A program made the translations under genes and the position numbers. A DNA stretch of 36,885 nucleotides from Saprospiraceae bacterium. GTDB taxonomy: Bacteria; Bacteroidota; Bacteroidia; Chitinophagales; Saprospiraceae. The stretch's first letter is position 1. Every line of letters starts with the position of its first letter. The notes below the pieces were generated by a model that saw nothing but the letters and a program-made list of their open reading frames with translations, ran no database searches and was not told where the DNA came from. The stretch spans positions 1-36,885 of the forward strand of contig JAJTEZ010000011.1 in NCBI GenBank assembly GCA_021298335.1, given 5' to 3'. This document shows, in pieces, positions 7,970-15,712 of the stretch.

Positions 7970-9286
7970 TTATTTTTCCCTGAAATAAACACTGACCGCT
8001 GCTCCCGTGAGTGGAAAATGCTTACGAAGCTGATTTTCAATAAATTGCCTGTAACTTTCCTTGACATGATCAGGATAGTTGCAATATAATACAAACGCAG
8101 GGTAGGCCACAGGCAATTGGGCTATATATTTGATTTTAATATACTTCCCTCTGTGTGACGGCGGTGGATTTTTTTCGATGACCTCCAGCATGACATCATT
8201 CAATTCAGAGGTCTTTATTTTTCTGGACCGGTTTTCATAAACCTCCAGGGCTGTTTCTACTGTTTTGAAAATCCGTTGCTTTTCATGCACTGAAGTAAAC
8301 AGTACCGGAACATCTGTAAACGGAGCCATTTTTTCTTTCAGACGTTTCTCAAAATCTCGCGCTGTATTAGTTTCTTTTTGAATCAGGTCCCATTTGTTGA
8401 CGACAATTACCACCCCCTTTTTTCGTTTTTGGATCAATCCCAGTATGCTGAGATCCTGTGCTTCAATACCGGCGGTGGCATCCAGCATGAGCAGACAAAC
8501 ATCTGCTTCTTCCATTGCTTTGATGGATCGAAGAACGGAGTAAAACTCCAGATCCTCATGGACTTTTGCTTTTTTCCGTATTCCTGCTGTGTCGATCAGG
8601 TAAAATTCTTTTTCAAACTTATTGTAAAGCGTATAGATGGCGTCTCTCGTAGTGCCTGGGATGTCTGTGACAATATTTCTTTCTTCACCCACAAGGCTGT
8701 TTGTCAGAGAGGACTTGCCCACATTGGGTTGACCAACGATAGCTATTTTTGGAATACCGGGTTTCAGCATGTTTTGTTCCTCTGTAGCTTCGTCGGGCAG
8801 AACTTCTGAGACGATATCCAGCAACTCACCCGTACCACTGCCGGAAATGGAAGAAAGGAATACTGTGTCATCAAAACCCAAGCTCCAGAACTCGTTGGCC
8901 ATCATTTGCCGTTGAGAATTGTCCACTTTATTGACAGCCAGGATGACTTTTTTTGGATTTTTCCGAAGCATTCGGGCAATTTCTTCATCCAGATCCGTGA
9001 TGCCTGTGGTCACATCTGTCAAAAAAACAATGACTGAAGCCTCATCAATGGCAATCTGGACCTGCCTTCTGATTTCCGCTTCAAAAATATCAGAAGAACC
9101 TTTGACAAATCCTCCTGTATCCACCACGGTGAAGTTCTTTCCGTTCCAGTCTGAAAAACCATAAATCCGATCTCTCGTGACTCCCGACACATTATCAATG
9201 ATTGCTTTTCTTTCACCTATCAGACGATTGAATAAGGTAGATTTTCCTACGTTGGGTCGTCCGACTATGGCCACTATGTGCGACAT
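7970..9286 (-). CDS. der: Ribosome biogenesis GTPase Der (EngA)
   Basis: A 438-residue protein with two tandem TrmE/Era-type GTPase domains and a C-terminal KH-like domain, needed for 50S subunit maturation. Domain 1 has GRPNVGKST (9-17), VVDTGG (54-59) and NKVD (119-122). Domain 2 has GQPNVGKSS (185-193), LIDTAGI and NKWD. The C-terminal part ends with FPLTGAAVSVYFREK, typical of the family. Length is normal. A TACTTTTG -7 box lies about 20 bases upstream of the ATG. It heads a minus-strand unit with rfbC and rfbD. Confidence 0.97.
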   Translation of the reverse strand: MSHIVAIVGRPNVGKSTLFNRLIGERKAIIDNVSGVTRDRIYGFSDWNGKNFTVVDTGGFVKGSSDIFEAEIRRQVQIAIDEASVIVFLTDVTTGITDLDEEIARMLRKNPKKVILAVNKVDNSQRQMMANEFWSLGFDDTVFLSSISGSGTGELLDIVSEVLPDEATEEQNMLKPGIPKIAIVGQPNVGKSSLTNSLVGEERNIVTDIPGTTRDAIYTLYNKFEKEFYLIDTAGIRKKAKVHEDLEFYSVLRSIKAMEEADVCLLMLDATAGIEAQDLSILGLIQKRKKGVVIVVNKWDLIQKETNTARDFEKRLKEKMAPFTDVPVLFTSVHEKQRIFKTVETALEVYENRSRKIKTSELNDVMLEVIEKNPPPSHRGKYIKIKYIAQLPVAYPAFVLYCNYPDHVKESYRQFIENQLRKHFPLTGAAVSVYFREK

Positions 9287-9305
9287 GTATCTGATTTTTC
9301 AACTG

Positions 9306-9313
9306 CAAAAGTA
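9306..9313 (-). promoter_or_regulatory. Bacteroidota-type -7 box for der
   Basis: On the minus strand this reads TACTTTTG, an exact match to the TAnnTTTG consensus for the housekeeping sigma factor of Bacteroidota. It lies 20 bases upstream of the der ATG, so the transcript would have a very short leader. No clear TTG -33 element was found at the usual distance. Confidence 0.5.
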
Positions 9314-9671
9314 ATAAATTTCGCGGCATGGAATTGTATGTTCCTGTTCGAGATGCAGAAAACAATTCCAAACCAGACAAGATTTTATGTTTTTGTAGTC
9401 TTTCTTAAAGAATAGGTGGGTCATTCAAGAGTCGTAAAACATGGTAGACTATTAAATCAATGCGTATCAGAACATTGTGTACCGATCAGCACGAAAAATA
9501 ACCGGCTCAGTCTATCTTTTTTACATTCTGCAAAATTTATTTTTAATTTTTTCTCTTTTCTGAAACAATTATTCAATTCGTTTGTTACGATTTTGAAAGT
9601 CTGAAAGAATATAATTTTTTTTTCATACTGAGAATTAACCATATAGAAATAATATTTTAAAAATTAATGCG
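9314..9671. other. AT-rich divergent intergenic region der / lrp
   Basis: About 360 bases without a convincing gene between the divergent der and Lrp-family genes. The right half (9540-9670) is very AT-rich, with runs of T and A, as is common for control regions bound by Lrp-type proteins. A one-mismatch -7 box (TTCGTTTG, 9576-9583, plus strand) could serve the regulator. Short open frames in both directions here have no family-like sequence and I regard them as non-coding. Confidence 0.4.
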
Positions 9672-10160
9672 ATGGCAGACTACAAAATGGACAAAATCGA
9701 TTTGAAGATTGTGCGTATGCTCCAGGAGAACAGTAAGATTACAAATCTTGATCTGTCAAAAAAGATTGGACTTTCACCTGCACCTACTCTGGAAAGAGTC
9801 AAAAAGCTCGAACAAGCTGGAATTATCCAGAGTTATCACGCAAAGGTTGACTCAGCGGCTATTGGTCTGAATGTAAAAACTTTCGTTTTGGTTTCGTTGG
9901 CATGGCAGAAACCTAATGCACTGGATAATTTCATTTCCAAGGTTAAGGCAATTCCCGAAATTACAGAATGTTATATCATCACAGGTGATGCTGATTTTCT
10001 GTTGAAAATTGTGTGCAGAGACATCCCAACTTATGAAAAATTACTGTTCAAAACATTATCCCAGATTGAAGAAATAGAGCGTCTGAAAACATTGATGACG
10101 CTTTCAAAAGTGAAGAAAGAGAAAGTTCTTCCTTTTGATTACGAAAATGTAGAAGAATAA
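9672..10160 (+). CDS. Lrp/AsnC family transcriptional regulator
   Basis: A 162-residue DNA-binding regulator. The N-terminal winged helix-turn-helix spans about residues 7-60: IDLKIVRMLQENSKITN, then the recognition region LSKKIGLSPAPTLERVKKLE and AGIIQSYHA. The C-terminal RAM domain, which binds amino acids and mediates oligomerisation, covers about 70-150 and includes ITECYIITGDADFLLKIVC. Length and layout are normal. It stands alone on its strand, ends at a strong terminator and faces an AT-rich upstream region, so autoregulation is plausible. The effector amino acid and targets cannot be told. ATG 9672 was chosen; an in-frame ATG at 9687 would remove five residues. Confidence 0.92.
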   Translation: MADYKMDKIDLKIVRMLQENSKITNLDLSKKIGLSPAPTLERVKKLEQAGIIQSYHAKVDSAAIGLNVKTFVLVSLAWQKPNALDNFISKVKAIPEITECYIITGDADFLLKIVCRDIPTYEKLLFKTLSQIEEIERLKTLMTLSKVKKEKVLPFDYENVEE

Positions 10161-10182
10161 TTTCATCGAATTCAATGATGGC

Positions 10183-10222
10183 AAAAAGAGAATCATTCAG
10201 AAAAAGGAAAGATTCTCTTTTT
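10183..10222 (+). terminator. Intrinsic terminator after the Lrp-family gene
   Basis: A perfect 12-base inverted repeat: AAAAAGAGAATC at 10183-10194 pairs with GATTCTCTTTTT at 10211-10222, with a 16-base loop and a T-rich 3' arm. It follows the regulator stop by 23 bases. It also ends only 19 bases before the ATG of the next gene on the same strand, leaving almost no room for a separate promoter. Confidence 0.85.
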
Positions 10223-10241
10223 GTCTTTTACACCTGCTTCT

Positions 10242-11039
10242 ATGTTGTGGAAGTGCACCTTTCCCTCAAATGATCGCACCCATTATATAATGGGTACAAT
10301 GCACCTGTCATCTATACAGGCATTCCGTTTTGTGGATATGGCAGAGCACGCTCTTCAAAATTGCACTTACTACGCGGCAGAAACAGATGTAGGGCTGTTG
10401 GAACGATCTTCGAATTCCTTTAGCCTGCCACCCGGAATTTCATTGCTGGATCTGCTGGGAGAAAAGAAATATATCAAGGTAGGCACTATATTGCAAAAAT
10501 CCTTTGGGATAGAGTGGGAAGGGTATAAGCATATGCTCCCTTTTTTTATTTCAAGCATGCTGGCCGTCAAATGCTCCAGTGTAGACTTCCCATGCAATCT
10601 TGACCATAAATTATGGCAAATGGCGGTATCGAAAGGTATTCAAACAGGGGGTCTTGAAACCCTGGAAGACCAGAAAAGAATCCTGGATTCGATACCCATG
10701 GAATTTCAAGTACGTGAATTACTACATCTATCTTCCAACATTTCTTCGTTTCGGAAAAGAATGAAAACCTTACAGTCCTTATACGCTGAAGGTGATTTAA
10801 AGCAACTTTACAGGCTCACAAAGAAACATACAGGTCCCATTCGTCAGATCATGCTGCATCAACGCAATGCAAATATGATGGAAGTTCTTCTTCCACTGAT
10901 GTCATCTCATTCCGTATTTGTTGCAGTCGGTGCCTCACACCTCGGCGGAAATATTGGTATTCTGGCTCAACTAAAAAAGAAAGGCGCTGTGATTCAGTCA
11001 CTTGTAAAGCCGAATGTTTTGGGAAAACAACTGACTTAA
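10242..11039 (+). CDS. TraB/GumN family protein
   Basis: A 265-residue protein of the TraB/GumN (PF01963) family, related to Tiki-type putative metalloproteases. Family motifs are visible: LWKCTF at the start, YIMGTMHLSS (residues 15-24), AAETDVG (49-55) and FVAVGASHLGG near the C-terminus, giving the GxxH...E...GxxH pattern. The ATG at 10242 begins the usual family start MLWK; the TTG at 10221 lies inside the terminator stem and is unlikely. No signal peptide is visible in this form, whereas many relatives are secreted. Its stop codon abuts that of the convergent peptidase gene. The substrate is unknown. Confidence 0.8.
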   Translation: MLWKCTFPSNDRTHYIMGTMHLSSIQAFRFVDMAEHALQNCTYYAAETDVGLLERSSNSFSLPPGISLLDLLGEKKYIKVGTILQKSFGIEWEGYKHMLPFFISSMLAVKCSSVDFPCNLDHKLWQMAVSKGIQTGGLETLEDQKRILDSIPMEFQVRELLHLSSNISSFRKRMKTLQSLYAEGDLKQLYRLTKKHTGPIRQIMLHQRNANMMEVLLPLMSSHSVFVAVGASHLGGNIGILAQLKKKGAVIQSLVKPNVLGKQLT

Positions 11040-12644
11040 TTACCTGGGATCCTGTACGGCAAATCCTTTACTCGCTATGTCCTTGTCTGTGAGCAAAGAG
11101 ATTATATAAAACAATCCAGGTAATTGCGAGCTGTCAAACGGCAATACAAGTTCTTTGCTGCCAAATACAGGTGGGTAAACCCGTGTTGAATAACATTCTT
11201 TTCCAACGGTATCAAAGAGTTTTATAGTCAAAGGATTCTGATCCGGACTGATATAGCCTACAACAATATTGCCATCATATACCCTGACTGAAGTGACTTC
11301 CAATGGCCCCTTGGGAGATAACTCCTTGCTGCAATACAAGTCAATTGCATGTTGCAGGGATGCGTAAATATTCAGCCGTTTTTCGGAGACAGTTTTACCG
11401 ATAAGAGTAGGCTGAATATCTCCGTTTTTCATCAGAGCCTCCTTGACTGCCAGCACTGCCTGCGCCGGACTATTCAATACAAGATTGTGGAAGGCTTCGC
11501 ACTGGATGCTGTGAATCAGAGCGGCTGCTCCTGCAACCATCGGCGCAGACAAAGAGGTGCCCGATTCGGTTTTATACAATCCTTTCGCCTTCACATCCGT
11601 GGTGAGGATGCGTTCGCCGGGTGCCGATAGATCAACACTGATTTCACCGAATCCGGTTACGGCGTCCAGCTGATCTTTACCGTCAGTACTGTTGACAATC
11701 AACAAGTAAGGACTGGGGCACAAAGAAGGCAGGTCTCCCTCGTTTTCGACGTCAACTTTTTCATTGGTTGTAGCTCCTACATTGAGGATGCCTTCTGCCC
11801 CCATTTTATCATACATGGCACACCAGGCAGGCTGTGTTTCCGGGAAAGCATTGCCCAGACCACCTGAATAATTGATGACCTGAATATTGCTTCCTTTCCC
11901 ACCCTGAGTGCTATTGTATAATTTGCGCTCCTGCAACAGGTAATCCAGTCCTTTGATGACATCGCTGACAAAATTACCGATGGTAACTGGTAAAATCTTA
12001 ACATCCCAGTTGATCCCACTAATTCCCTTGCTGTTATTGCCCCTTGCACCCATGACACCGATGACATTTGTGCCATGACTTTTAACATCATGAATTCCTG
12101 TACCTGTCCGTTCATTCCATCCCATCACATCATCTGTAAAGCCGTTTCCATCGTTATCTTTATTGTCCCCCGAGATTTCATCACTGTTTTTGTAAATGTT
12201 TTCTACAAGATCTTCATGGCTTAGATCAAAGCCGTCATCAATCACGCCTATGACAACATCTTTTCCCATAAAATTTTTCCCTCCGGTAGTTAGGTCCCAG
12301 GCAGCATACGCTTTGATGATGTCAAGTGCGTACTGCTCATTCAGGCGCGCGTCATTGGGTCTTCTGCGTGTTGAAACCTGCAAATCAGGGGAAACGTCAT
12401 AAAATTTGGAGTGCGATTGGCAAAAGGCCAGCAACGAGGACTGGTCAAGTCCCTGAACCAGGAATATTCCAAGGTCTGCAGACAGTAAAGTGACAGAAGT
12501 ATTTCCCTGAATTCGCAGTGCAGCATCCCGAAAGTACCGCTCAGGTTGTGACTCAAAGCATCTAAAGATTACGCCTCCAGGATTTTGAGCCTGAAACTCC
12601 AGAGATATCAACAAAAAAAATACAAGAAGTCTTGTAAACAGCAT
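11040..12644 (-). CDS. Secreted subtilisin-like serine peptidase (S8) with a type IX-like C-terminal domain
   Basis: A 534-residue secreted protease. The N-terminus MLFTRLLVFFLLISLEFQAQ is a signal peptide. A propeptide-like region precedes the S8 domain. The catalytic triad is visible: Asp136 in VIDDGFD, His190 in SHGTNVIGVMGARG and Ser364 in SGTSLSAPMVAGAAALI. The oxyanion-hole asparagine is probably in NVGATTN. A DNKDNDGNGFTDD loop resembles a calcium site. The last roughly 90 residues form a beta-rich domain (VTSVRVYDGNIVVGY ... GLFYI) resembling the type A sorting domain of T9SS cargo. Longer open frame upstream overlaps the neighbouring gene; ATG 12644 agrees with the signal peptide and a -7 box at 12676-12683. 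Confidence 0.88.
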   Translation of the reverse strand: MLFTRLLVFFLLISLEFQAQNPGGVIFRCFESQPERYFRDAALRIQGNTSVTLLSADLGIFLVQGLDQSSLLAFCQSHSKFYDVSPDLQVSTRRRPNDARLNEQYALDIIKAYAAWDLTTGGKNFMGKDVVIGVIDDGFDLSHEDLVENIYKNSDEISGDNKDNDGNGFTDDVMGWNERTGTGIHDVKSHGTNVIGVMGARGNNSKGISGINWDVKILPVTIGNFVSDVIKGLDYLLQERKLYNSTQGGKGSNIQVINYSGGLGNAFPETQPAWCAMYDKMGAEGILNVGATTNEKVDVENEGDLPSLCPSPYLLIVNSTDGKDQLDAVTGFGEISVDLSAPGERILTTDVKAKGLYKTESGTSLSAPMVAGAAALIHSIQCEAFHNLVLNSPAQAVLAVKEALMKNGDIQPTLIGKTVSEKRLNIYASLQHAIDLYCSKELSPKGPLEVTSVRVYDGNIVVGYISPDQNPLTIKLFDTVGKECYSTRVYPPVFGSKELVLPFDSSQLPGLFYIISLLTDKDIASKGFAVQDPR

Positions 12645-12675
12645 ATATGCAGATTTATAAATACTATAGTAAATA

Positions 12676-12683
12676 CAAAAATA
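12676..12683 (-). promoter_or_regulatory. Bacteroidota-type -7 box for the S8 peptidase
   Basis: The minus strand reads TATTTTTG, an exact TAnnTTTG match, 31 bases upstream of the peptidase ATG at 12644. It lies in the 68-base gap after the metal-receptor gene. It supports independent transcription of the peptidase and the choice of start. Confidence 0.5.
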
Positions 12684-12712
12684 GGTTTTCTTATTGTGTT
12701 CAGGAGATAAAT

Positions 12713-13504
12713 TTATGGCACGTTCCTGGTTGTCAGGTTTTGGACCAAAACCGGGATGTGTTGTCGGGCCTGCAACATTCTGATGCCGAACCATGAGAAC
12801 AATTCGCCATCAGCCAATAAAACGCTTGCCTCCGGAATGAGTTTCTGCATTTCCTCGGCGTGACGGGACCGAAAGGGGAAGGGCTCAGATGATAGCAGTA
12901 CGACGTCAGGCTTTAACATTCGGATGGTTTCAAGGTCTATAACAGGATATCTTTTTTCATGTCCAAAAATATTGATGAGACCAAATTGTTCCATCATGGC
13001 ATGAATAAATGTATCGCTTCCTACTGTCATATAAGGATGCTGCCAGATGAGATAGGCTGCACGGAACGTTGAATTTAGCTTTTCTCTGAAGAGTTGCGTG
13101 ATTTCTGTTTGTAAATCTGTAAAAGTGCTGTATGGAAAAATTTTTGTCATATCTGCAAGCCAACTTTCTACATCGTTGACGTTTTTTATGTCAGAGACAT
13201 ACACAGGGCAAAACTGCCGGATAGCTTCTACATCTTCCCTCCGATTTTCCTCTTTGTTGGCGATGACAAGATCTGGAGCAAGATGCTGAATGGCACTCAC
13301 ATGTGGATTTTTAGTGCCTCCTATGATGGTGGCAGACTTCGGTAATGTTTCGGGGTGGATACAAAACTTTGTAATACCCACCAGTTCCCCACCGGCAATG
13401 CAATGGGCCAGTGTTTCCGAAATGGATGGCACCAGCGAAACAATGCGCAGCGGTAGCTGACTGAAAGAAAGGTCATTGCCTGTCTGATCTGTCAGGTGTA
13501 GCAT
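12713..13504 (-). CDS. Helical-backbone metal receptor / BtuF-like ABC substrate-binding domain protein
   Basis: A 263-residue protein with a periplasmic-binding-protein type III fold (PF01497, as in BtuF and FhuD). RIVSLVPSISETLA (residues 20-33) is the standard family start. HPETLPKSATIIGGTKNP, LAPDLVIANKEENRREDVEA and LKPDVVLLSSEPFPF follow. There is no signal peptide or lipobox, so unlike BtuF it appears to be cytosolic, a form common in Bacteroidota and of unclear role. No permease or ATPase genes lie nearby. Its ATG (13502-13504) directly abuts the DUF1684 stop, so the two are probably cotranslated. The ligand (cobalamin, haem or siderophore) is unknown. Confidence 0.82.
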   Translation of the reverse strand: MLHLTDQTGNDLSFSQLPLRIVSLVPSISETLAHCIAGGELVGITKFCIHPETLPKSATIIGGTKNPHVSAIQHLAPDLVIANKEENRREDVEAIRQFCPVYVSDIKNVNDVESWLADMTKIFPYSTFTDLQTEITQLFREKLNSTFRAAYLIWQHPYMTVGSDTFIHAMMEQFGLINIFGHEKRYPVIDLETIRMLKPDVVLLSSEPFPFRSRHAEEMQKLIPEASVLLADGELFSWFGIRMLQARQHIPVLVQNLTTRNVP

Positions 13505-14131
13505 TTATTTTTTGGTTTTATACTTGCCTTTGTATTGTTTTTCTCCAGCAGCAACGGCAAACGAAAAGTGGTTTTCAATGGGAGGGACAGGGCAATTATA
13601 CCCGCTGCTATAAGCACACCAGGGATTATAGCAAGTGTTAAAATCGATGACAATCTGCTGGTTTTCAATGTCATTGACTGACAAGTTGATGTACCGTCCA
13701 CCCCCATAGGTTTGTTCGTCATTGCTTGCATCCTTGAAGGGTAAAAACAAATTAGAACCATATAAGGGATTGCCGGGCTGAGTCATGTTTTTATAAAGCC
13801 TCACATCAAATTTTTCTACACCTCGCTCACAACGCGCAGTGGCATAGTGCAGATAGGTTCGGGTTACACCGCTATAGGTAGGCAATTCAAATGGGCGGGG
13901 ATTTTCAGTAAGTTTACACTGGCAAGTCAGCTTCCAAGTGGAATCTGCTGAGAAAAATTCAAGGCTTTTTATATCATTTGAGTCCAGAGGGGATCGGGGG
14001 TCCTGTAAAAAGCCCTGGGTATATCGAAGCCGGTGCATATTCAGCTGATCTGCATAATTGTTCTGTGCCGTTGCCAAATTACCCACGCTAAACCAGGTGC
14101 ACATCAACAGTAAACAGCGAAATTTGGACAT
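13505..14131 (-). CDS. DUF1684 domain protein, exported
   Basis: A 208-residue protein starting with a signal peptide (MSKFRCLLLMCTWFSVG then NLATAQ). The DUF1684 (PF07920) domain follows, with SPLDSNDIKSLEFFSADSTW, YLHYATARCERG, the GGRYINLSV segment and the cysteine-containing ending IDFNTCYNPWCAY with NCPVPPIEN. The function of DUF1684 is not established. The longer open frame overlaps the lepB region and is rejected; the ATG at 14129-14131 lies one base past the lepB stop. It sits between lepB and the metal receptor in one minus-strand unit. Confidence 0.85.
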   Translation of the reverse strand: MSKFRCLLLMCTWFSVGNLATAQNNYADQLNMHRLRYTQGFLQDPRSPLDSNDIKSLEFFSADSTWKLTCQCKLTENPRPFELPTYSGVTRTYLHYATARCERGVEKFDVRLYKNMTQPGNPLYGSNLFLPFKDASNDEQTYGGGRYINLSVNDIENQQIVIDFNTCYNPWCAYSSGYNCPVPPIENHFSFAVAAGEKQYKGKYKTKK

Positions 14132-14132
14132 A

Positions 14133-15149
14133 TTAGTCTTTGCTGGCTGATTTGAAAATCCGATCCCAATTGATGCCATTGCTGATGTTTCCTTCCTTGG
14201 TCGAAAACCAGATAAACAGCGGTTTTCCAACTATGTGGTCATGTGGCACATAGCCCCAGGCACGGGAATCTTCTGAATTATGGCGGTTGTCGCCCATAGC
14301 CCAGTAATAATCCTGCTGAAATGTGTAGGAACTGCTTTTCTGGCCATTTATCAAGATATCGCCTCCTTGAATATCAAGTTTGTTGCCTTCGTACACCTCG
14401 ATGATTCGTCTGTAAAAAGGAAGGTTGGAAAGATTTAATGGTGTAGTTACACCCGCTTTGGGTATCCAGATGGGACCGTAGTTGTCTACTGACCAGTTCT
14501 TTCCAATAATGGTATCAAAAGGAAATAATTTGGCAGGTTCAGTCTGTTGTGGATAGAATTCCACCTGTACATTCGGGTCCAGCGACTTCAACTTTTCAGC
14601 CTGTTTTTCGTCGAGGAACAGGATGCCATCACCGTTGACAAATAAATCTCTGGTTCCCATGGCATTGTCTCCGATATCAATGCCCCATTCATCCAGTTTT
14701 TTAGAGTTTGCTGTGACATTTGCCGGCAAGCGTACCTGATAGAGAAACTGAAGGTGCTCAGGGTTTTGGACGGCTTTGCCATTGAGGTACACTTGACGAT
14801 TGATGATTTGGAGACTGTCTCCAGGCCCTGCAACACATCGTTTGATATAGTGATCCTTTTTATCTATGGGTCTGACGACAAAATCTTTTGATTCGACTTT
14901 TGATTGCAATTCAGGATCTGACATCATATATTCTGGTTGCCTTTGAATCTGACTTACAAAATACGATCTCTGTCGAGTGATGTACACGCTATCACCTACC
15001 GGCCAGTTGAATACGATGGGCTTGCCTGACTCAATTTTTTCTATGGCCGGAAGTCTCCAGTATGGCAGGCTGGGCTCTTTCAGATAGGATTCTTTTCCGT
15101 CCTGATGAAGGAAGCCGCAAAGACAGCAAATACGATGGATTCCACCCAT
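14133..15149 (-). CDS. lepB: Signal peptidase I, C-terminal part, lacking the catalytic serine segment
   Basis: The frame matches signal peptidase I (S26A) only from about base 15095 downwards (KESYLKEPSLPYWRLP onward). Upstream residues are the frameshifted tail of the previous open frame. Visible S26 parts are HYIKRCVAGPGDSLQI, with the Lys of the Ser/Lys dyad in box D, and YYWAMGDNRHNSEDSRAWGYVP (box E, given here in two overlapping pieces). Box B, which carries the catalytic serine in a PTxSM context, is absent from this and the neighbouring frame. About 45-50 residues appear to have been lost, together with a frame change. As read, this cannot encode an active peptidase. Confidence 0.85.
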   Translation of the reverse strand: MGGIHRICCLCGFLHQDGKESYLKEPSLPYWRLPAIEKIESGKPIVFNWPVGDSVYITRQRSYFVSQIQRQPEYMMSDPELQSKVESKDFVVRPIDKKDHYIKRCVAGPGDSLQIINRQVYLNGKAVQNPEHLQFLYQVRLPANVTANSKKLDEWGIDIGDNAMGTRDLFVNGDGILFLDEKQAEKLKSLDPNVQVEFYPQQTEPAKLFPFDTIIGKNWSVDNYGPIWIPKAGVTTPLNLSNLPFYRRIIEVYEGNKLDIQGGDILINGQKSSSYTFQQDYYWAMGDNRHNSEDSRAWGYVPHDHIVGKPLFIWFSTKEGNISNGINWDRIFKSASKD

Positions 15150-15595
15150 TCGCGCATACCCGACTTTTTGTAAGGGTTCTTTTCCTCCAGCTGTTTCAGG
15201 CGGTAACTATCACCAGATTTTCTCGCTTCTTCCAGCTTTGAAGCAAAATCTGCTTCATCCACGACAGTCGGCCCCGTATACTTTTCATTTTTTCCTGCCA
15301 GCTTAGCAATCGCCAGCGGTGCATACAATACGGCAAGTGTCTCATCGAGAAAACCGAGTCTGCCAAAGGAGCGGAACAAATCCACAGCCATGCCCACAAA
15401 AATGAAAATGTTGACAATGGGAAAGAGCAGCCAGAGTGCATAGGATTTTTTTCGTCCGATGATACTGCACCACGACATGAAATTCAGTCCGGGGATAATG
15501 GCATGGAATGATGGTATGCCCGCTTTGGGAAACACGAGATACAGACTTCCGCACAAGATCAGATAGGAGACTAAGAGAAAAAGAAGAATAGCCAC
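15080..15595 (-). CDS. lepB: Signal peptidase I, N-terminal part (DUF5684-like membrane region), frameshifted
   Basis: This 171-residue frame is the first part of a Bacteroidota-type LepB. It has three hydrophobic segments with the DUF5684-like pattern PKAGIPSFHAIIPGLNF and WLLFPIVNIFIFVGMAVDL. A charged linker (residues about 108-143) follows, then MREWVESIVFAVFAASFIRT, the usual first helix of the S26 domain. In intact homologues this continues into the catalytic serine motif; here it runs into EKNPI and a TGA at 15080-15082, while the remainder continues in another frame. The GTG start at 15595 fits a TTG-N17-TATCTTTG promoter just upstream. Broken gene or assembly error. Confidence 0.85.
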   Translation of the reverse strand: MAILLFLLVSYLILCGSLYLVFPKAGIPSFHAIIPGLNFMSWCSIIGRKKSYALWLLFPIVNIFIFVGMAVDLFRSFGRLGFLDETLAVLYAPLAIAKLAGKNEKYTGPTVVDEADFASKLEEARKSGDSYRLKQLEEKNPYKKSGMREWVESIVFAVFAASFIRTEKNPI

Positions 15596-15617
15596 GCAAA
15601 TTATTTTTAATTCATCG

Positions 15618-15645
15618 CAAAGATAACCATTCCCTTAAGAAACAA
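15618..15645 (-). promoter_or_regulatory. Promoter for the lepB transcription unit
   Basis: On the minus strand TTG (15645-15643) is followed after 17 bases by TATCTTTG (15625-15618), a full Bacteroidota -33/-7 pair. The predicted transcript start is close to 15611, about 16 bases before the GTG start of the lepB N-terminal frame. It should drive lepB, the DUF1684 gene and the metal-receptor gene. Confidence 0.65.
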
Positions 15646-15712
15646 TGAGGTGTAGTGGTACATGTTTAGATAAACAGACCGAATCGGGGGATAAAAAAGA
15701 CTTCTTTTTGTA

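Noticed and set aside
9416-9642. Small open frames on both strands in the der/lrp gap
   Set aside because: Low-complexity, F/K/N-rich translations of AT-rich DNA with no signal peptide or motif and mutual overlap.
11037-11042. Directly abutting stop codons of two convergent genes (TAATTA)
   Set aside because: Real and compact, but convergent genes with no spacer are common in dense genomes and imply no special mechanism.
11040-12794. Longer S8 peptidase starting at 12794
   Set aside because: The added residues overlap the neighbouring gene; the ATG at 12644 gives a proper signal peptide and follows a -7 box.
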